Shown here: piece by piece, positions 17,052 through 25,985 of the stretch | Position numbering within the stretch: the stretch's first letter is position 1 | How the letters are laid out: every line of letters starts with the position of its first letter | Assembly (NCBI GenBank): GCA_030835135.1 | Contig: JAUQWO010000061.1 | Coordinates: forward strand, 1-50,721 | Length of the DNA: 50,721 nt | Direction of reading: 5' to 3' | Source: Bacteroidota bacterium | GTDB taxonomy: Bacteria > Bacteroidota > Ignavibacteria > UBA10030 > UBA6906 | Program-made: the position numbers and the translations under genes | Notes under the pieces: model-generated | Databases searched by the model: none | Told to the model about the DNA's origin: nothing | Seen by the model: only the letters and a program-made list of their open reading frames with translations

Positions 17052-17486
17052 ATGGCAATCGAACGTACACTCGCGATCCTCAAACCCGACTGCGTGCGGA
17101 AGAATCTCCAGGGTGAGGTCATCGCCCGCATCCAGAAGGCCGGCTTCACGGTCCTCGGCATGAAGATGGTCCGGCTCAGCCCCACCGCAGCAGGAGCTTT
17201 CTATGCCGTCCATAAAGGCCGGCCGTTCTACGACAGCCTTGTGGAATTCATGTGCAGCGGTCCGGTCGTTCCGATCGCACTCGAGAAAGAGAATGCGGTG
17301 GCCGACTATCGCACCTTGATCGGGTCGACGGACCCGAAGGATGCTGCGCCCGGAACGATCCGGAAGGACTTCGCCGACAACAAGGGCGAGAACTGCGTGC
17401 ACGGGTCCGACTCCGCGGAGAACGGGAAGATCGAGGTCGCGTTCTTCTTCTCCGAAAAGGAGATCGCAGAGAACCGTCGCGGCTGA
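17052..17486 (+). CDS. ndk: Nucleoside diphosphate kinase
   Basis: A 144-residue Ndk that balances NTP pools by phosphotransfer. Motifs: [12 protein letters not shown] at the N-terminus, the Kpn-loop region [32 protein letters not shown] and the active-site histidine in NCVHGSDS. Length is normal. It follows sucD by 33 nt; the NTP made by succinyl-CoA synthetase is a natural substrate. Confidence 0.97.
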   Translation: MAIERTLAILKPDCVRKNLQGEVIARIQKAGFTVLGMKMVRLSPTAAGAFYAVHKGRPFYDSLVEFMCSGPVVPIALEKENAVADYRTLIGSTDPKDAAPGTIRKDFADNKGENCVHGSDSAENGKIEVAFFFSEKEIAENRRG

Positions 17487-17497
17487 TCCCACTCCGC

Positions 17498-18043
17498 ATG
17501 TCCCTCAAGCCCTGGAAGACGCTGTCGCGCACGGTCCGCTTCACGAACCCGTGGTGGTCGTATGGCTACGATGACGTGGAGGTGCCGAACGGCGCGAAAG
17601 GCGAGTACCACTATGTGCACTCGCTCGGCTCCGCCTGCATCGTGCCGGTGATGGCGGATGGGTCGATCCTGCTGGTGAAGCAGTTCCGCTATCTGGGCAT
17701 GAAGGAAAGCCTGGAATTCCCATGCGGTGCTGTGAAAGCAGGGGCGACACACGACAGTACGGCGTGGCATGAACTGGCGGAGGAGACAGGCTACTCCGCC
17801 ATCACGCTCCTCGAGGTTGGCAGTTTCAATCCGTACAACGGCGTGACCGATGAGATCTGCAAGGTCTATCTGGCCCGGGATCTCCGCCATGTGGGCGCCA
17901 CGCCCGATGACACCGAAGAATTCGAACTGCACCAGCTCCCTGGGGCCGAGGTCGACCGTCAGATCCGGGATGGGGAGATCTGGGATGGCATGAGCATCGC
18001 CGCCTGGCACCTCGTACGGTCCAAAGGACTCATAGCACCATGA
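17498..18043 (+). CDS. Nudix hydrolase, ADP-ribose pyrophosphatase-like
   Basis: ATG 17498 gives 181 residues beginning MSLKPWKTL. The Nudix helix reads GAVKAG-A-THDSTAW-HELAEETGY. The catalytic EL.EE glutamates are kept, but the conserved Glu seven residues into the box is Ala and the Arg before the first catalytic Glu is His, so the box is not canonical. The overall plan (PWW, QFRYLGMKESLEFPCG) resembles ADP-ribose or sugar-nucleotide pyrophosphatases. The substrate is uncertain. The stop overlaps the next start by 4 nt. Confidence 0.85.
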   Translation: MSLKPWKTLSRTVRFTNPWWSYGYDDVEVPNGAKGEYHYVHSLGSACIVPVMADGSILLVKQFRYLGMKESLEFPCGAVKAGATHDSTAWHELAEETGYSAITLLEVGSFNPYNGVTDEICKVYLARDLRHVGATPDDTEEFELHQLPGAEVDRQIRDGEIWDGMSIAAWHLVRSKGLIAP

Positions 18044-19260
18044 ACCGCTCTGTCCTCCACGTCACCGCTCTACTCCTCCTGACCGCCCTGGCGGTTCCTG
18101 CCTGTCGTGCGCAGGGCGTGATGATGACGGGTGCTGATCGTGCGGTCGCCGATCACGGACGGCTCTTTGCGGGGAAGCGTGTGGGGCTGGTGACGAATCA
18201 GACCGGACGGCTTGCCGACGGCCGATTCCTGGTCGATGCGCTCCTGGACGGTGGTACGAGGGTGACGGCGTTGTTCGGACCCGAGCATGGGATCCGCGGT
18301 GACGCCGCGGCCGGCGAAAAGGTCCGGGATTCGGTGGATGCACAGACCGGTCTGCCCGTGTACTCGCTGTATGGAAAGACCTCAAAGCCAACACCCGCGA
18401 TGCTCGAAAATGTTGATGTTCTGGTGTACGATATCCAGGATGTCGGTGCACGCTTCTACACCTATATCAGCACGATGATGCTCTGCATGGAAGCGGCCGC
18501 GGAGCAGGAGATCCCCTTCGTCGTGCTCGACCGGCCGAACCCGCTGGGTGAACTCATCGATGGTCCGGTGATCGAGGATTCGTTACGGTCGTTCGTCGGG
18601 ATCGTCAGGATCCCGGTCGTCTACGGATTGACGATCGGTGAACTGGCGACCATGATCAATGAATCGGGGTGGCTTGCAGAAGGTCGGAAAGCCCGGTTGA
18701 ATGTTGTCTGGATGGACGGTTGGACCAGGAGTATGCGTCTGACCACCCCGTGGATAGCGCCTTCGCCGAATATCCGCCGTCCGGAAACCATCGATCTCTA
18801 TCCCGGGCTCTGTCTCATCGAGGCAACGAACCTTTCTGAAGGCCGGGGCACCGACCGGCCATTCCATCAGATCGGTGCGCCCTGGGTGAATGCAAAACGT
18901 CTTTCCGAGCGATTGAATGCTTCGGGCCTTCAGGGTATCCGTTTCGAACCTGTCAGGTTCACGCCCACCTCCTCCAAGAATGCCGGGGTGCTCTGCCAGG
19001 GTGTTGCCGCAACGGTCACGGATCCCGCCACTTTCAAACCGACGCTCGCGGGGGTGACCATTCTGTCGGTCCTGCGGGCGCTCTACCCGGATAGCCTGGT
19101 GATACGGCGGGGGTCGTTGAACAGACTCCTGGGGGTCTCGGCGGCATATGCATCAATTCTGAAAGGTGTATCCCCCGGCCAGATCGAACAGGACTGGCAA
19201 CCGGGTTTGAAGGAGTATGTGGAACTGGCTGTCCACTTCCGGCGTTATCCCCAGCAATAG
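18040..19260 (+). CDS. Exported DUF1343 protein, NamZ-like exo-beta-N-acetylmuramidase
   Basis: A 406-residue protein with an N-terminal signal (hydrophobic stretch to about residue 22, then CRAQG). The body matches DUF1343/NamZ: GKRVGLVTNQTG, LFGPEHGIRGD, VYDIQDVGARFYTYISTM, LDRPNPLG, PSPNIRRPETIDLYPGLCLIEATNLSEGRGTDRPF (given here in part). Characterised members remove terminal MurNAc from peptidoglycan fragments, so a role in wall recycling in the periplasm is likely. It shares ATGA with the Nudix gene. Confidence 0.9.
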   Translation: MNRSVLHVTALLLLTALAVPACRAQGVMMTGADRAVADHGRLFAGKRVGLVTNQTGRLADGRFLVDALLDGGTRVTALFGPEHGIRGDAAAGEKVRDSVDAQTGLPVYSLYGKTSKPTPAMLENVDVLVYDIQDVGARFYTYISTMMLCMEAAAEQEIPFVVLDRPNPLGELIDGPVIEDSLRSFVGIVRIPVVYGLTIGELATMINESGWLAEGRKARLNVVWMDGWTRSMRLTTPWIAPSPNIRRPETIDLYPGLCLIEATNLSEGRGTDRPFHQIGAPWVNAKRLSERLNASGLQGIRFEPVRFTPTSSKNAGVLCQGVAATVTDPATFKPTLAGVTILSVLRALYPDSLVIRRGSLNRLLGVSAAYASILKGVSPGQIEQDWQPGLKEYVELAVHFRRYPQQ

Positions 19261-19308
19261 CTAACTCCGCGATATGATGCGATTTCTGCCCTTTCCCTCT
19301 CGCTTTCC

Positions 19309-19337
19309 TTGACTTTTGGGGCAATTTTCTTTAACTT
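19309..19337 (+). promoter_or_regulatory. Promoter of the GAF/GGDEF-like gene
   Basis: -35 TTGACT (19309-19314), 17-nt spacer, -10 TAACTT (19332-19337). The predicted transcription start, near 19345, lies after the earliest possible start codon of the following frame and so supports ATG 19379. Confidence 0.78.
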
Positions 19338-19378
19338 TTTACGATATTGTGTCTTCTACCCCAACTAGCAGGTCGATA

Positions 19379-21289
19379 ATGGCGGAAGATGCGGCCACCG
19401 CTACACATGATGTGCGCGTGTGGGTGGGGACTGGAGTCCTGGCGGTCAGCATCGCCGTGCTATGCACTATCGCGAACGGAAACCTGTTCCCGTATGGCAG
19501 TCTGGCGGGAGCGGGTTTTTTTGGCTTTGCACGCAGGCGAAAGGCCTCGCAGGAATCAACAGATGTCGCACCGGGAGGTGAACAACACGTGAGTGACCAG
19601 GACCGGGTGTCGCATCAGCCAAGTCTGTTCTTCGACGACTTCCAGCAATCGGGCGACGGCCAGCAGGTGAAGCCGACGTCAGAAGAACACCACGTTGTCC
19701 CGTCCACAAAGTCCGGCAAACCGGTGAGCGTTGAACCGGAACGGCTTGCGCTGGACGAGGCGGAGGTCCTGGATTTCTTTGACATCGATACCGAGGTGCA
19801 TGCCCGGGAAACGGAGCCACGCAGCGAATTCCATACGCTGATCGACCGCGTCCTGCTCGTGCTCAAGAGCGTGCTCTTCTGCAACACCGCGGCGTATTTC
19901 TGGCTGAACCGCGAACGCCAGCAACTCGTGCTCGAAGGCGTGGCCACGGACAGTGCCGCGTTCATGACGCAGCGGCGGCTTCCGGTGGGTGACGATGTCC
20001 TGAGCCAGGTGGCGACACTCGGGAAACCGCGGATCCTGACGTCCGTGAACCCGCAGAGTGAGACCGATGCCTTACGGTACTATGAGTCCGCTGCCGGCGT
20101 CCGCTCCGCGATCGCCGTGCCGGTGTTCTACCGGAACGAGTCGCACGAAGTGGAACCGGTGGGCGTCCTTGTGGCCGACAGTGCAGCCGAAGACGCTTTT
20201 GGCCAGGAGACGATCGAGATCCTTGGCAAGTTCACGAAGCTCACATCCGCGCTGATCAAGAGCTACACGGACAAATATGAACTGCTGTCGGATGCCGAAT
20301 TGCTCTCCTCGATCCGCCGGCTGCAGGATGCAGTGAAGTCGGATCCTGGCGAGCAACGCATCCTGACCGCTCTGGTGGACGAGGTCGGGCGGCTGGCCAC
20401 GTGGGATTTTTTGACGATCACGATGTACGCCGAAGATGCACACAACTGGGTGGTGCAGCGCGTGGTCAACCACTCCGGCGACGGGTATGTGCTGCCGTCG
20501 CAGGCCGTGGAAGCGGCTGGCTCGATCATCGGTGAGGCCATCACGAGCAATCGTGTGGAGGTGGTCCCCGATCTGACGAGTGACGACCGGCCGCGCTTCC
20601 ATGCGGGAGAGGCCATGCCGCGGGAAGGAACGTTCGTTGCGATCCCGATCAGTTCGTACCACAGGTGCTATGGTGCTCTGGCGCTAGAGGTGCGGAGCAA
20701 CAAAGGGCTGACGGGGGCGGAGATCGAGGTGCTGTACCGGCTCGTCGAGAACGCAGGTGCTGCGCTCGAGGTCGGGTACATGAACGATCTCGTCAAGGAG
20801 TTCGCGTCGGTGGAGCACTTGACCGGCCTGACAACCAGAAAGTTCTTCATGCGCCGGGTCGAAGAAGAGGTGCTCCGCTCGGATGATAACGGCGGCGAAC
20901 TGGCCTATGCCGCATTCGGTGTTGACGGGATGGAAGAACAGGTCCGCCGCCATGGCCGCGAGATCCATGATGTGATCCTGCGCGAGCTGAACACCCTGAT
21001 GCGGAAGAGTCTGCGGGCCTACGACGTGCTTGGCCGGCAGGATACGCACACGCTGGGGGTGGTGCTCTCGAACATGACCGCGAGCGACGCCTATCTCTGG
21101 GCTGAGAAGATGCGCAAGGCGATCGCGGGACACGTGATCGTGTTCGGACAGCGCTCATTCTCGGTGACCGTCAGTTTCGGGATCTGCGGTCTCTCGGAAC
21201 GGATGACGGCGCGTGAGCTTGTGAACGGTGCCTTGCAGGTGTACGGCAAGGCGCTGGAAAGTGGTGGGAATGCGGTCCGCGTGTTCTGA
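19379..21289 (+). CDS. Membrane-anchored GAF-GAF protein with degenerate GGDEF domain
   Basis: From ATG 19379 the protein has 636 residues: one or two membrane segments near the N-terminus (about 13-50), an acidic Gln/Ser-rich linker (to about 145), GAF domain 1 (about 149-296), GAF domain 2 (about 317-470) and a GGDEF-fold domain (about 477-636; HLTGLTTRKFF at its start, SFGICGLSE near its end). The signature loop reads GRQDTHTLGVVL in place of the GGDEF motif, so diguanylate cyclase activity is unlikely; it may bind a nucleotide or act as a signalling scaffold. The longer upstream frame is rejected because the promoter -10 box lies inside it. Confidence 0.85.
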   Translation: MAEDAATATHDVRVWVGTGVLAVSIAVLCTIANGNLFPYGSLAGAGFFGFARRRKASQESTDVAPGGEQHVSDQDRVSHQPSLFFDDFQQSGDGQQVKPTSEEHHVVPSTKSGKPVSVEPERLALDEAEVLDFFDIDTEVHARETEPRSEFHTLIDRVLLVLKSVLFCNTAAYFWLNRERQQLVLEGVATDSAAFMTQRRLPVGDDVLSQVATLGKPRILTSVNPQSETDALRYYESAAGVRSAIAVPVFYRNESHEVEPVGVLVADSAAEDAFGQETIEILGKFTKLTSALIKSYTDKYELLSDAELLSSIRRLQDAVKSDPGEQRILTALVDEVGRLATWDFLTITMYAEDAHNWVVQRVVNHSGDGYVLPSQAVEAAGSIIGEAITSNRVEVVPDLTSDDRPRFHAGEAMPREGTFVAIPISSYHRCYGALALEVRSNKGLTGAEIEVLYRLVENAGAALEVGYMNDLVKEFASVEHLTGLTTRKFFMRRVEEEVLRSDDNGGELAYAAFGVDGMEEQVRRHGREIHDVILRELNTLMRKSLRAYDVLGRQDTHTLGVVLSNMTASDAYLWAEKMRKAIAGHVIVFGQRSFSVTVSFGICGLSERMTARELVNGALQVYGKALESGGNAVRVF

Positions 21290-21328
21290 TGCGCGGATAG
21301 CTCCTGCAGAGGTGTGAAGACGGAAACG

Positions 21329-21357
21329 TTGACACGAACGAAACATCATTATTCATA
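21329..21357 (+). promoter_or_regulatory. Possible promoter of the zinc-ribbon/deoB pair
   Basis: TTGACA (21329-21334), 17 nt, TTCATA (21352-21357). The -35 and spacing are ideal; the -10 does not follow the TAnnTT form seen elsewhere, so the call is weak. Confidence 0.4.
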
Positions 21358-21379
21358 GGTACAGAAGGAAGCGGTTCTC

Positions 21380-21577
21380 ATGGCAAAACAACAGACATTT
21401 GCTGATAAAGCAGCCAAAGCTGCGTTGATGAAGGGGTCGAAGTGCCCCACCTGCGGCGAGATCTATCAGCCCATCCTGATGGTCTCCTCGGAACAGAACA
21501 AGACCAAGGCAACGTGGAAGTTTCAGGAACGCCGCGTGCAGGTCTGCAAGTGCAATGAAAAGCAGGTGTACGCCTGA
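21380..21577 (+). CDS. Small zinc-ribbon protein (65 aa)
   Basis: A 65-residue lysine-rich protein with a metal-binding pattern: KCPTCGE near residue 22 and VCKCNEKQ near the end, probably a four-cysteine zinc ribbon. AGAAGGAAG lies upstream of ATG 21380. The family is not known to me. Its stop codon overlaps the apparent CTG start of deoB, so the two are translationally coupled. A nucleic-acid or ribosome-related role is only a guess. Confidence 0.8.
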   Translation: MAKQQTFADKAAKAALMKGSKCPTCGEIYQPILMVSSEQNKTKATWKFQERRVQVCKCNEKQVYA

Positions 21578-22752
21578 TCCAGCGTAAGGCCATTCTGCTT
21601 GTCCTGGATGGTGTTGGCATAGGTGCTTCTCCGGATGCTCCGGCGTATGGTGACGAAGGCAGCAACACGCTTGCCAATACCGCCGCTGCGGTGGGCGGGC
21701 TCCGTTTGCCGCACCTCACTGCCTGGGGTCTGGGGAATATCGCACCGATCCCCGGCGTCAATCCCGCCGACGCGCCGCGTGCGCACTACGGGATGATGGC
21801 GGAGAAATCGGGCGGGAAGGACAGCACCACCGGACACTGGGAGTTGACCGGTGTCGTGGTGCAGACGCCGTTCCCGACGTATCCGAAGGGGTTTCCGGAG
21901 GACCTCATGCGTGCATTCATGCGTGAGACCGGATGCAGCGGGTACCTCGGGAACACGACAGCGTCCGGGACGGTGATCATCCAGGAACTGGGTGCAGAGC
22001 ATGTCCAGACCGGTCACCCGATCGTGTACACCTCGGCGGATTCTGTCTTCCAGATCGCGGCACACGAAGAGGTGATCCCTTTGCCCCGGTTGTACGATAT
22101 CTGCGAGATCACCCGTACGAAGGTGTGTATCGGCCGGCATGAGGTCGGACGGGTCATCGCGCGACCGTTCACCGGGAAGGCGGGGGCATTCACCCGGACC
22201 ACGAACCGGAAGGATTTTTCGCTCGTGCCGCCCGAACCGACGCTCCTCGACCTGTTGCACGGGGCGGGGATACCGACGGTTGGCATCGGCAAGATCGATG
22301 ACCTGTTCGCGATGCGTGGCCTGTCGTCGTCGAACCATACCAGAACGAACGCCGCGGGTGTCGAGGAGCTGCTCCGCGTGTCAGGGTCCATGGACACGGG
22401 ATTGATCTTCGTGAACCTGGGTGACTTCGATACGTTGTATGGACACCGGAACGATCCGGCAGGACTCGCGGCGGCACTGGAGGCATTCGATGCCTCGCTG
22501 CCCGCGCTTGCCGAAACGCTCCGCCCCGGAGACCTGCTCATTATTACCGCGGATCATGGCAATGATCCGGTGATGCCGAGTACGGACCATTCCCGGGAGT
22601 ATGTCCCCCTGCTGTGCTATACGCCGGGAGGGCGGCCGGGGGCGGCGCTGGGGACGCGGGCAAGTTTTGCGGACGTTGCGAAGACACTCGGTCAGTATTT
22701 CGGCATCAGCAACTCGTTCCCCGGGACGAGCTTCCTGTCGCATATCGTGTAG
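21574..22752 (+). CDS. deoB: Phosphopentomutase with apparent CTG start
   Basis: Phosphopentomutase interconverts ribose 1- and 5-phosphate in nucleoside salvage. Homologous sequence begins at once after the zinc-ribbon stop: IQRKAILLVLDGVGIGASPDA is the family N-terminus with its first metal Asp (residue 12). The frame has a stop at 21556 and no ATG, GTG or TTG before a GTG at 21691, which would delete this essential part. CTG 21574, in the overlap CTGA and 5-6 nt after AGGTG, is the best start; ATC 21577 is an alternative. Other motifs: DSTTGHWE (active-site Thr), NLGDFDTLYGHR, ITADHGNDP, STDHSREY. The 392-residue length is normal. Confidence 0.9.
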   Translation: MIQRKAILLVLDGVGIGASPDAPAYGDEGSNTLANTAAAVGGLRLPHLTAWGLGNIAPIPGVNPADAPRAHYGMMAEKSGGKDSTTGHWELTGVVVQTPFPTYPKGFPEDLMRAFMRETGCSGYLGNTTASGTVIIQELGAEHVQTGHPIVYTSADSVFQIAAHEEVIPLPRLYDICEITRTKVCIGRHEVGRVIARPFTGKAGAFTRTTNRKDFSLVPPEPTLLDLLHGAGIPTVGIGKIDDLFAMRGLSSSNHTRTNAAGVEELLRVSGSMDTGLIFVNLGDFDTLYGHRNDPAGLAAALEAFDASLPALAETLRPGDLLIITADHGNDPVMPSTDHSREYVPLLCYTPGGRPGAALGTRASFADVAKTLGQYFGISNSFPGTSFLSHIV

Positions 22753-22815
22753 CGGAGGTGCAACGGCGGGCGTGATCCCCCGTAGCATCTTCTGGAACCA
22801 ATTAGAGGATACTCC

Positions 22816-23673
22816 ATGGTCAAGATTACCAAGCAGTATACGAATCGGGAGAGTCAGTCTCTCGACAAGTATCTGCAGGAGATCGGCAAGGTTGAGCTGC
22901 TGAAGTCGGAAGAGGAGATCGACCTTGCCCGGCGCATCAAAAAAGGCGATCAGACCGCACTTGAGAAGCTGACCAAGGCGAACCTCCGGTTCGTTGTGAG
23001 TGTCGCCAAGCAGTATCAGAACCAGGGATTGTCCCTCGGGGACCTGATCAACGAAGGGAATCTGGGTCTGATCAAGGCCGCGAAACGCTTCGACGAGACC
23101 CGTGGATTCAAATTCATCTCGTACGCGGTGTGGTGGATCCGGCAGTCGATCCTGCAGGCGCTTGCGGAGCAGTCGCGCATCGTCCGCCTCCCGCTCAACA
23201 GGGTCGGCGCTCTCAATAAGATCGGTAAGGCCTTCAGCTCTCTCGAGCAGGAATTCGAGCGTGAGCCGAGCGCCAGCGAGCTCGCGGAAGAGCTCGACAT
23301 GTCGTTGTTTGAGGTGTCCGATACCCTGAAGATCTCCGGACGGCATCTGTCGATGGATGCGCCGTTCGCGCAGGGCGAGGACAACCGTCTGCTCGATGTC
23401 ATCCAGGACGAGCGTCAGCCGGCACCGGACAGCGAGTTGATGAAGGAGTCGCTCAGCAGGGAAGTGGAGCGTGCGCTTTCGACCCTGAGCGATCGCGAAG
23501 CGGAAGTGATCCGGCTGTACTTCGGGTTGGGGCGTGAGCACTCCCTGACGCTCGAAGAGATCGGCGAGAAATTCAAGCTGACCCGCGAGCGCGTGCGCCA
23601 GATCAAAGAGAAGGCGATCCGCCGTCTCCGGCACGCGTCGCGCAGCAAACAATTGCGCGCATATCTGGGGTGA
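22816..23673 (+). CDS. rpoD: Primary sigma factor (short Bacteroidota type)
   Basis: A 285-residue sigma-70 with regions 1.2 ([13 protein letters not shown]), 2 ([26 protein letters not shown]), 3 and 4.2 ([19 protein letters not shown]). It lacks region 1.1 and the non-conserved insert, as in the primary sigma factors of Bacteroidota and relatives. It should recognise the TAnnTT promoters described here. AGAGGA precedes ATG 22816. The next gene starts 2 nt after its stop. Confidence 0.95.
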   Translation: MVKITKQYTNRESQSLDKYLQEIGKVELLKSEEEIDLARRIKKGDQTALEKLTKANLRFVVSVAKQYQNQGLSLGDLINEGNLGLIKAAKRFDETRGFKFISYAVWWIRQSILQALAEQSRIVRLPLNRVGALNKIGKAFSSLEQEFEREPSASELAEELDMSLFEVSDTLKISGRHLSMDAPFAQGEDNRLLDVIQDERQPAPDSELMKESLSREVERALSTLSDREAEVIRLYFGLGREHSLTLEEIGEKFKLTRERVRQIKEKAIRRLRHASRSKQLRAYLG

Positions 23674-23675
23674 GC

Positions 23676-24356
23676 ATGGCGTCCGGCATGGCCGGCCATC
23701 GTTCCGCAGGGTGCCGGCCGGCACCGGTCATGATCCTCGGCCTGCTCCTGACGGCCCTGGTGCTGGCGGGTTGTTCGGCCTCGTCGCCGCGCTTCCGGGG
23801 CACGGGTGGGACGACGAACGACGAGGAGAATGAACTCCGGTTCGCCTCCCGCATCCGGGAAGAGGAGCGGCGGGAGGATGACCGCACCGTGAGCGTCGAG
23901 GAGACCTCGCGCCGTTTGTCCGGCCGCAGCACGCCCGCCGGAGCATACTCCAATCACACGCCCGCCGGATTGAACCGCGACAGATTCCTGCTTGATGTGA
24001 TCGGGTACCTCGGCGTGCCCTATGTCTACGGTGGCAATGACCGGGGCGGCATCGATTGCTCCGGATTCACGGCGCAGGTGTACAAGACCGCGACGAAAAA
24101 GCTCCTGCCGCGTTCGGCGAGGGAACAGTATGGTGCCGGGGCGCCGGTGAGCGCCTCGGAACTGCAGTTCGGGGATCTGGTGTTCTTTAATACGACGGGC
24201 AGGGTCCCGTCCCATGTCGGGATCTATATCGAGGACGATCTGTTCGCGCATGCCAGCGTGACGCGCGGGGTGACGTTCTCATCGCTCGAAAGCACATACT
24301 ACAAGAAACGGTACGTCGGGGCCCGCCGTATCGTCCGTGATACCGCAGATCAGTGA
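23676..24356 (+). CDS. NlpC/P60 family cell-wall endopeptidase lipoprotein
   Basis: From ATG 23676 the protein has 226 residues. A lipoprotein signal ends in the lipobox LAGC. After a disordered, charged linker (about residues 40-100) the NlpC/P60 domain carries the catalytic Cys in GGIDCSGFTAQVY, a His in SHVGIYIE and a third residue near FAHAS. It should cut peptide cross-links or stems of peptidoglycan at the outer-membrane side. A GTG two codons upstream and internal ATGs are other possible starts. Confidence 0.92.
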   Translation: MASGMAGHRSAGCRPAPVMILGLLLTALVLAGCSASSPRFRGTGGTTNDEENELRFASRIREEERREDDRTVSVEETSRRLSGRSTPAGAYSNHTPAGLNRDRFLLDVIGYLGVPYVYGGNDRGGIDCSGFTAQVYKTATKKLLPRSAREQYGAGAPVSASELQFGDLVFFNTTGRVPSHVGIYIEDDLFAHASVTRGVTFSSLESTYYKKRYVGARRIVRDTADQ

Positions 24357-24365
24357 GGAGGGTGT

Positions 24366-24932
24366 GTGGCCATTCTGCCCATCTATACGTATGCTCATGG
24401 CGTGCTCCGGAAGAAGGCGCGCCCGTTCAAAGGCGTGAACGATGCCGTCGCCCGCCTCGGGCACGACATGATGGAGACCATGCACCGGGCGAACGGGATC
24501 GGTCTTGCCGCCAACCAGGTCGGGGTCACGAAACGGATCATCACCGTCGATCTCACGGGCTCCGAGGGGTTCGACGACTTCTCCCCGCTCATCATGCTGA
24601 ACCCCGAGGTCACCGATGAAGAAGGGTCCTGGGCCATCGAAGAAGGGTGCCTCAGTCTTCCGGAACTCCGCGATGAAGTGGAACGTCCGGAGCGGCTGCG
24701 TGTGACCTACCGCGACCTGAACTTCGACCCGAAGGTGATGGAGGTTGAGGGTATGCTGGGACGCGTGATCCTGCACGAGATCGATCATCTCAACGGTGTG
24801 CTGTTCATCGATCACCTGAACCTGATCAAGCGCCGCCTGCTGCGCGGTCGCCTGAACAAGATCAAGAGTGGGGACGTGCCGGTCGAGTATGAGATCGCGC
24901 CGGTCCCTGCGTCCTCCGTCACGACCGCCTAG
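24366..24932 (+). CDS. def: Peptide deformylase
   Basis: A 188-residue metalloenzyme removing the formyl group from new proteins. All three motifs are intact: GIGLAANQVG, EGCLSLPE (Cys ligand) and HEIDHLNG (two His ligands and Glu). The start is GTG 24366 with GAGGAGG upstream. fmt, the opposing enzyme, follows 10 nt later, the classical pairing. Confidence 0.97.
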   Translation: MAILPIYTYAHGVLRKKARPFKGVNDAVARLGHDMMETMHRANGIGLAANQVGVTKRIITVDLTGSEGFDDFSPLIMLNPEVTDEEGSWAIEEGCLSLPELRDEVERPERLRVTYRDLNFDPKVMEVEGMLGRVILHEIDHLNGVLFIDHLNLIKRRLLRGRLNKIKSGDVPVEYEIAPVPASSVTTA

Positions 24933-24942
24933 GCGCAGGACC

Positions 24943-25875
24943 ATGCCGGCCGCGCGCATCGTCTTCATGGGGACACCGGAGTTCGCGGTCCCCAGTCTGG
25001 CCCGTCTCATCGACGCCGGACACGAGATCGTGACCGTGGTGACCGGCCCCGACAAACCCCGTGGCCGCGGGCAGAAACTCACCCCCACGCCGGTCAAAGA
25101 ACTCGCCATCGCGCACCATCTCCCGTTGCTGCAACCGGAGTCCGTGAAGGACCCTGCGTTCGCCGATGCGGTGCGGGCCACCGCACCCGATATCGCCGTC
25201 GTCGTTGCATTCCGTATTCTTCCCCGCGCGGTCTTCTCCGTACCGGCACTCGGCACGTTCAATCTGCACTCATCGCTGCTCCCGCGGTACCGCGGGGCGG
25301 CCCCGATCAACTGGGCAGTGATCAATGGCGAGACCGAAACGGGTGTCACCACGTTCTTCCTGGACGACCGTGTCGATACCGGTGCGATGCTGCTGCAGGA
25401 ACGGATCCCGATCGGGCCGGAAGAGGATGCAGGAAGCGTGCATGATCGTCTCGCCGTCCTCGGTGCCGACGTGGTGGCACGCACGGTGGAGCACATCCTG
25501 GCGGGCGATCTGGTGCCGCGGCACCAGGACCCCGGTGCCGCCACGCCTGCGCCGAAGATCTTCAAGGAACACTGTCATATCGACTGGACGCGACCGGCAT
25601 GCGTCGTCCACGACCTCATCCGGGGCATGTCACCGCATCCCGGTGCTTTCGCGTTCCACGACGGCCATGTGCTCAAGATCTACCGGAGCACCGTCGGGCA
25701 GGGAAGGGTACGGGGTGTTCCGGGGACGGTGCTCGTCGAGGATGGACGGCTGTTCGTGATGGCCGCCGATCACCCGCTGGAGGTCATCGATCTGCAGCAG
25801 GAAGGCCGCCGGCGCATGACCACGGCCGAGTTCCTCCGCGGCTACACCTTTCCGCCCGCCGCGCTCCTGGCGTGA
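24943..25875 (+). CDS. fmt: Methionyl-tRNA formyltransferase
   Basis: A 310-residue enzyme that formylates initiator Met-tRNA. ATG 24943 gives the standard N-terminus RIVFMGTPEFAVPSL. The N10-formyl-THF site is seen in FNLHSSLLPRYRGAAPINWA, and the C-terminal tRNA-binding domain follows (from about residue 205). The frame runs further upstream into def, but that part is unlike the family. Confidence 0.97.
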   Translation: MPAARIVFMGTPEFAVPSLARLIDAGHEIVTVVTGPDKPRGRGQKLTPTPVKELAIAHHLPLLQPESVKDPAFADAVRATAPDIAVVVAFRILPRAVFSVPALGTFNLHSSLLPRYRGAAPINWAVINGETETGVTTFFLDDRVDTGAMLLQERIPIGPEEDAGSVHDRLAVLGADVVARTVEHILAGDLVPRHQDPGAATPAPKIFKEHCHIDWTRPACVVHDLIRGMSPHPGAFAFHDGHVLKIYRSTVGQGRVRGVPGTVLVEDGRLFVMAADHPLEVIDLQQEGRRRMTTAEFLRGYTFPPAALLA

Positions 25876-25922
25876 ACCGCGCGCTCCCGGTGCAATGGCA
25901 CGTGCGCCGTGAGCGACCTTCT

Positions 25923-25951
25923 TTGCATTGGTGATGGAAAAGCCGTATCTT
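25923..25951 (+). promoter_or_regulatory. Promoter of parA-parB
   Basis: -35 TTGCAT (25923-25928), 17 nt, -10 TATCTT (25946-25951). It lies in the 110-nt gap between fmt and parA. Confidence 0.65.
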
Positions 25952-25985
25952 TCCATACTCTCATAGTCTCACCTGTTTGGAACCC

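Noticed and set aside
19316..19378. Upstream extension of the GAF/GGDEF-like gene
   Set aside because: The -10 box (19332-19337) lies inside this part, so it would not be transcribed as coding mRNA.
25876..25985. Origin of replication near parA
   Set aside because: No DnaA-box cluster or AT-rich unwinding region was seen in the gap.
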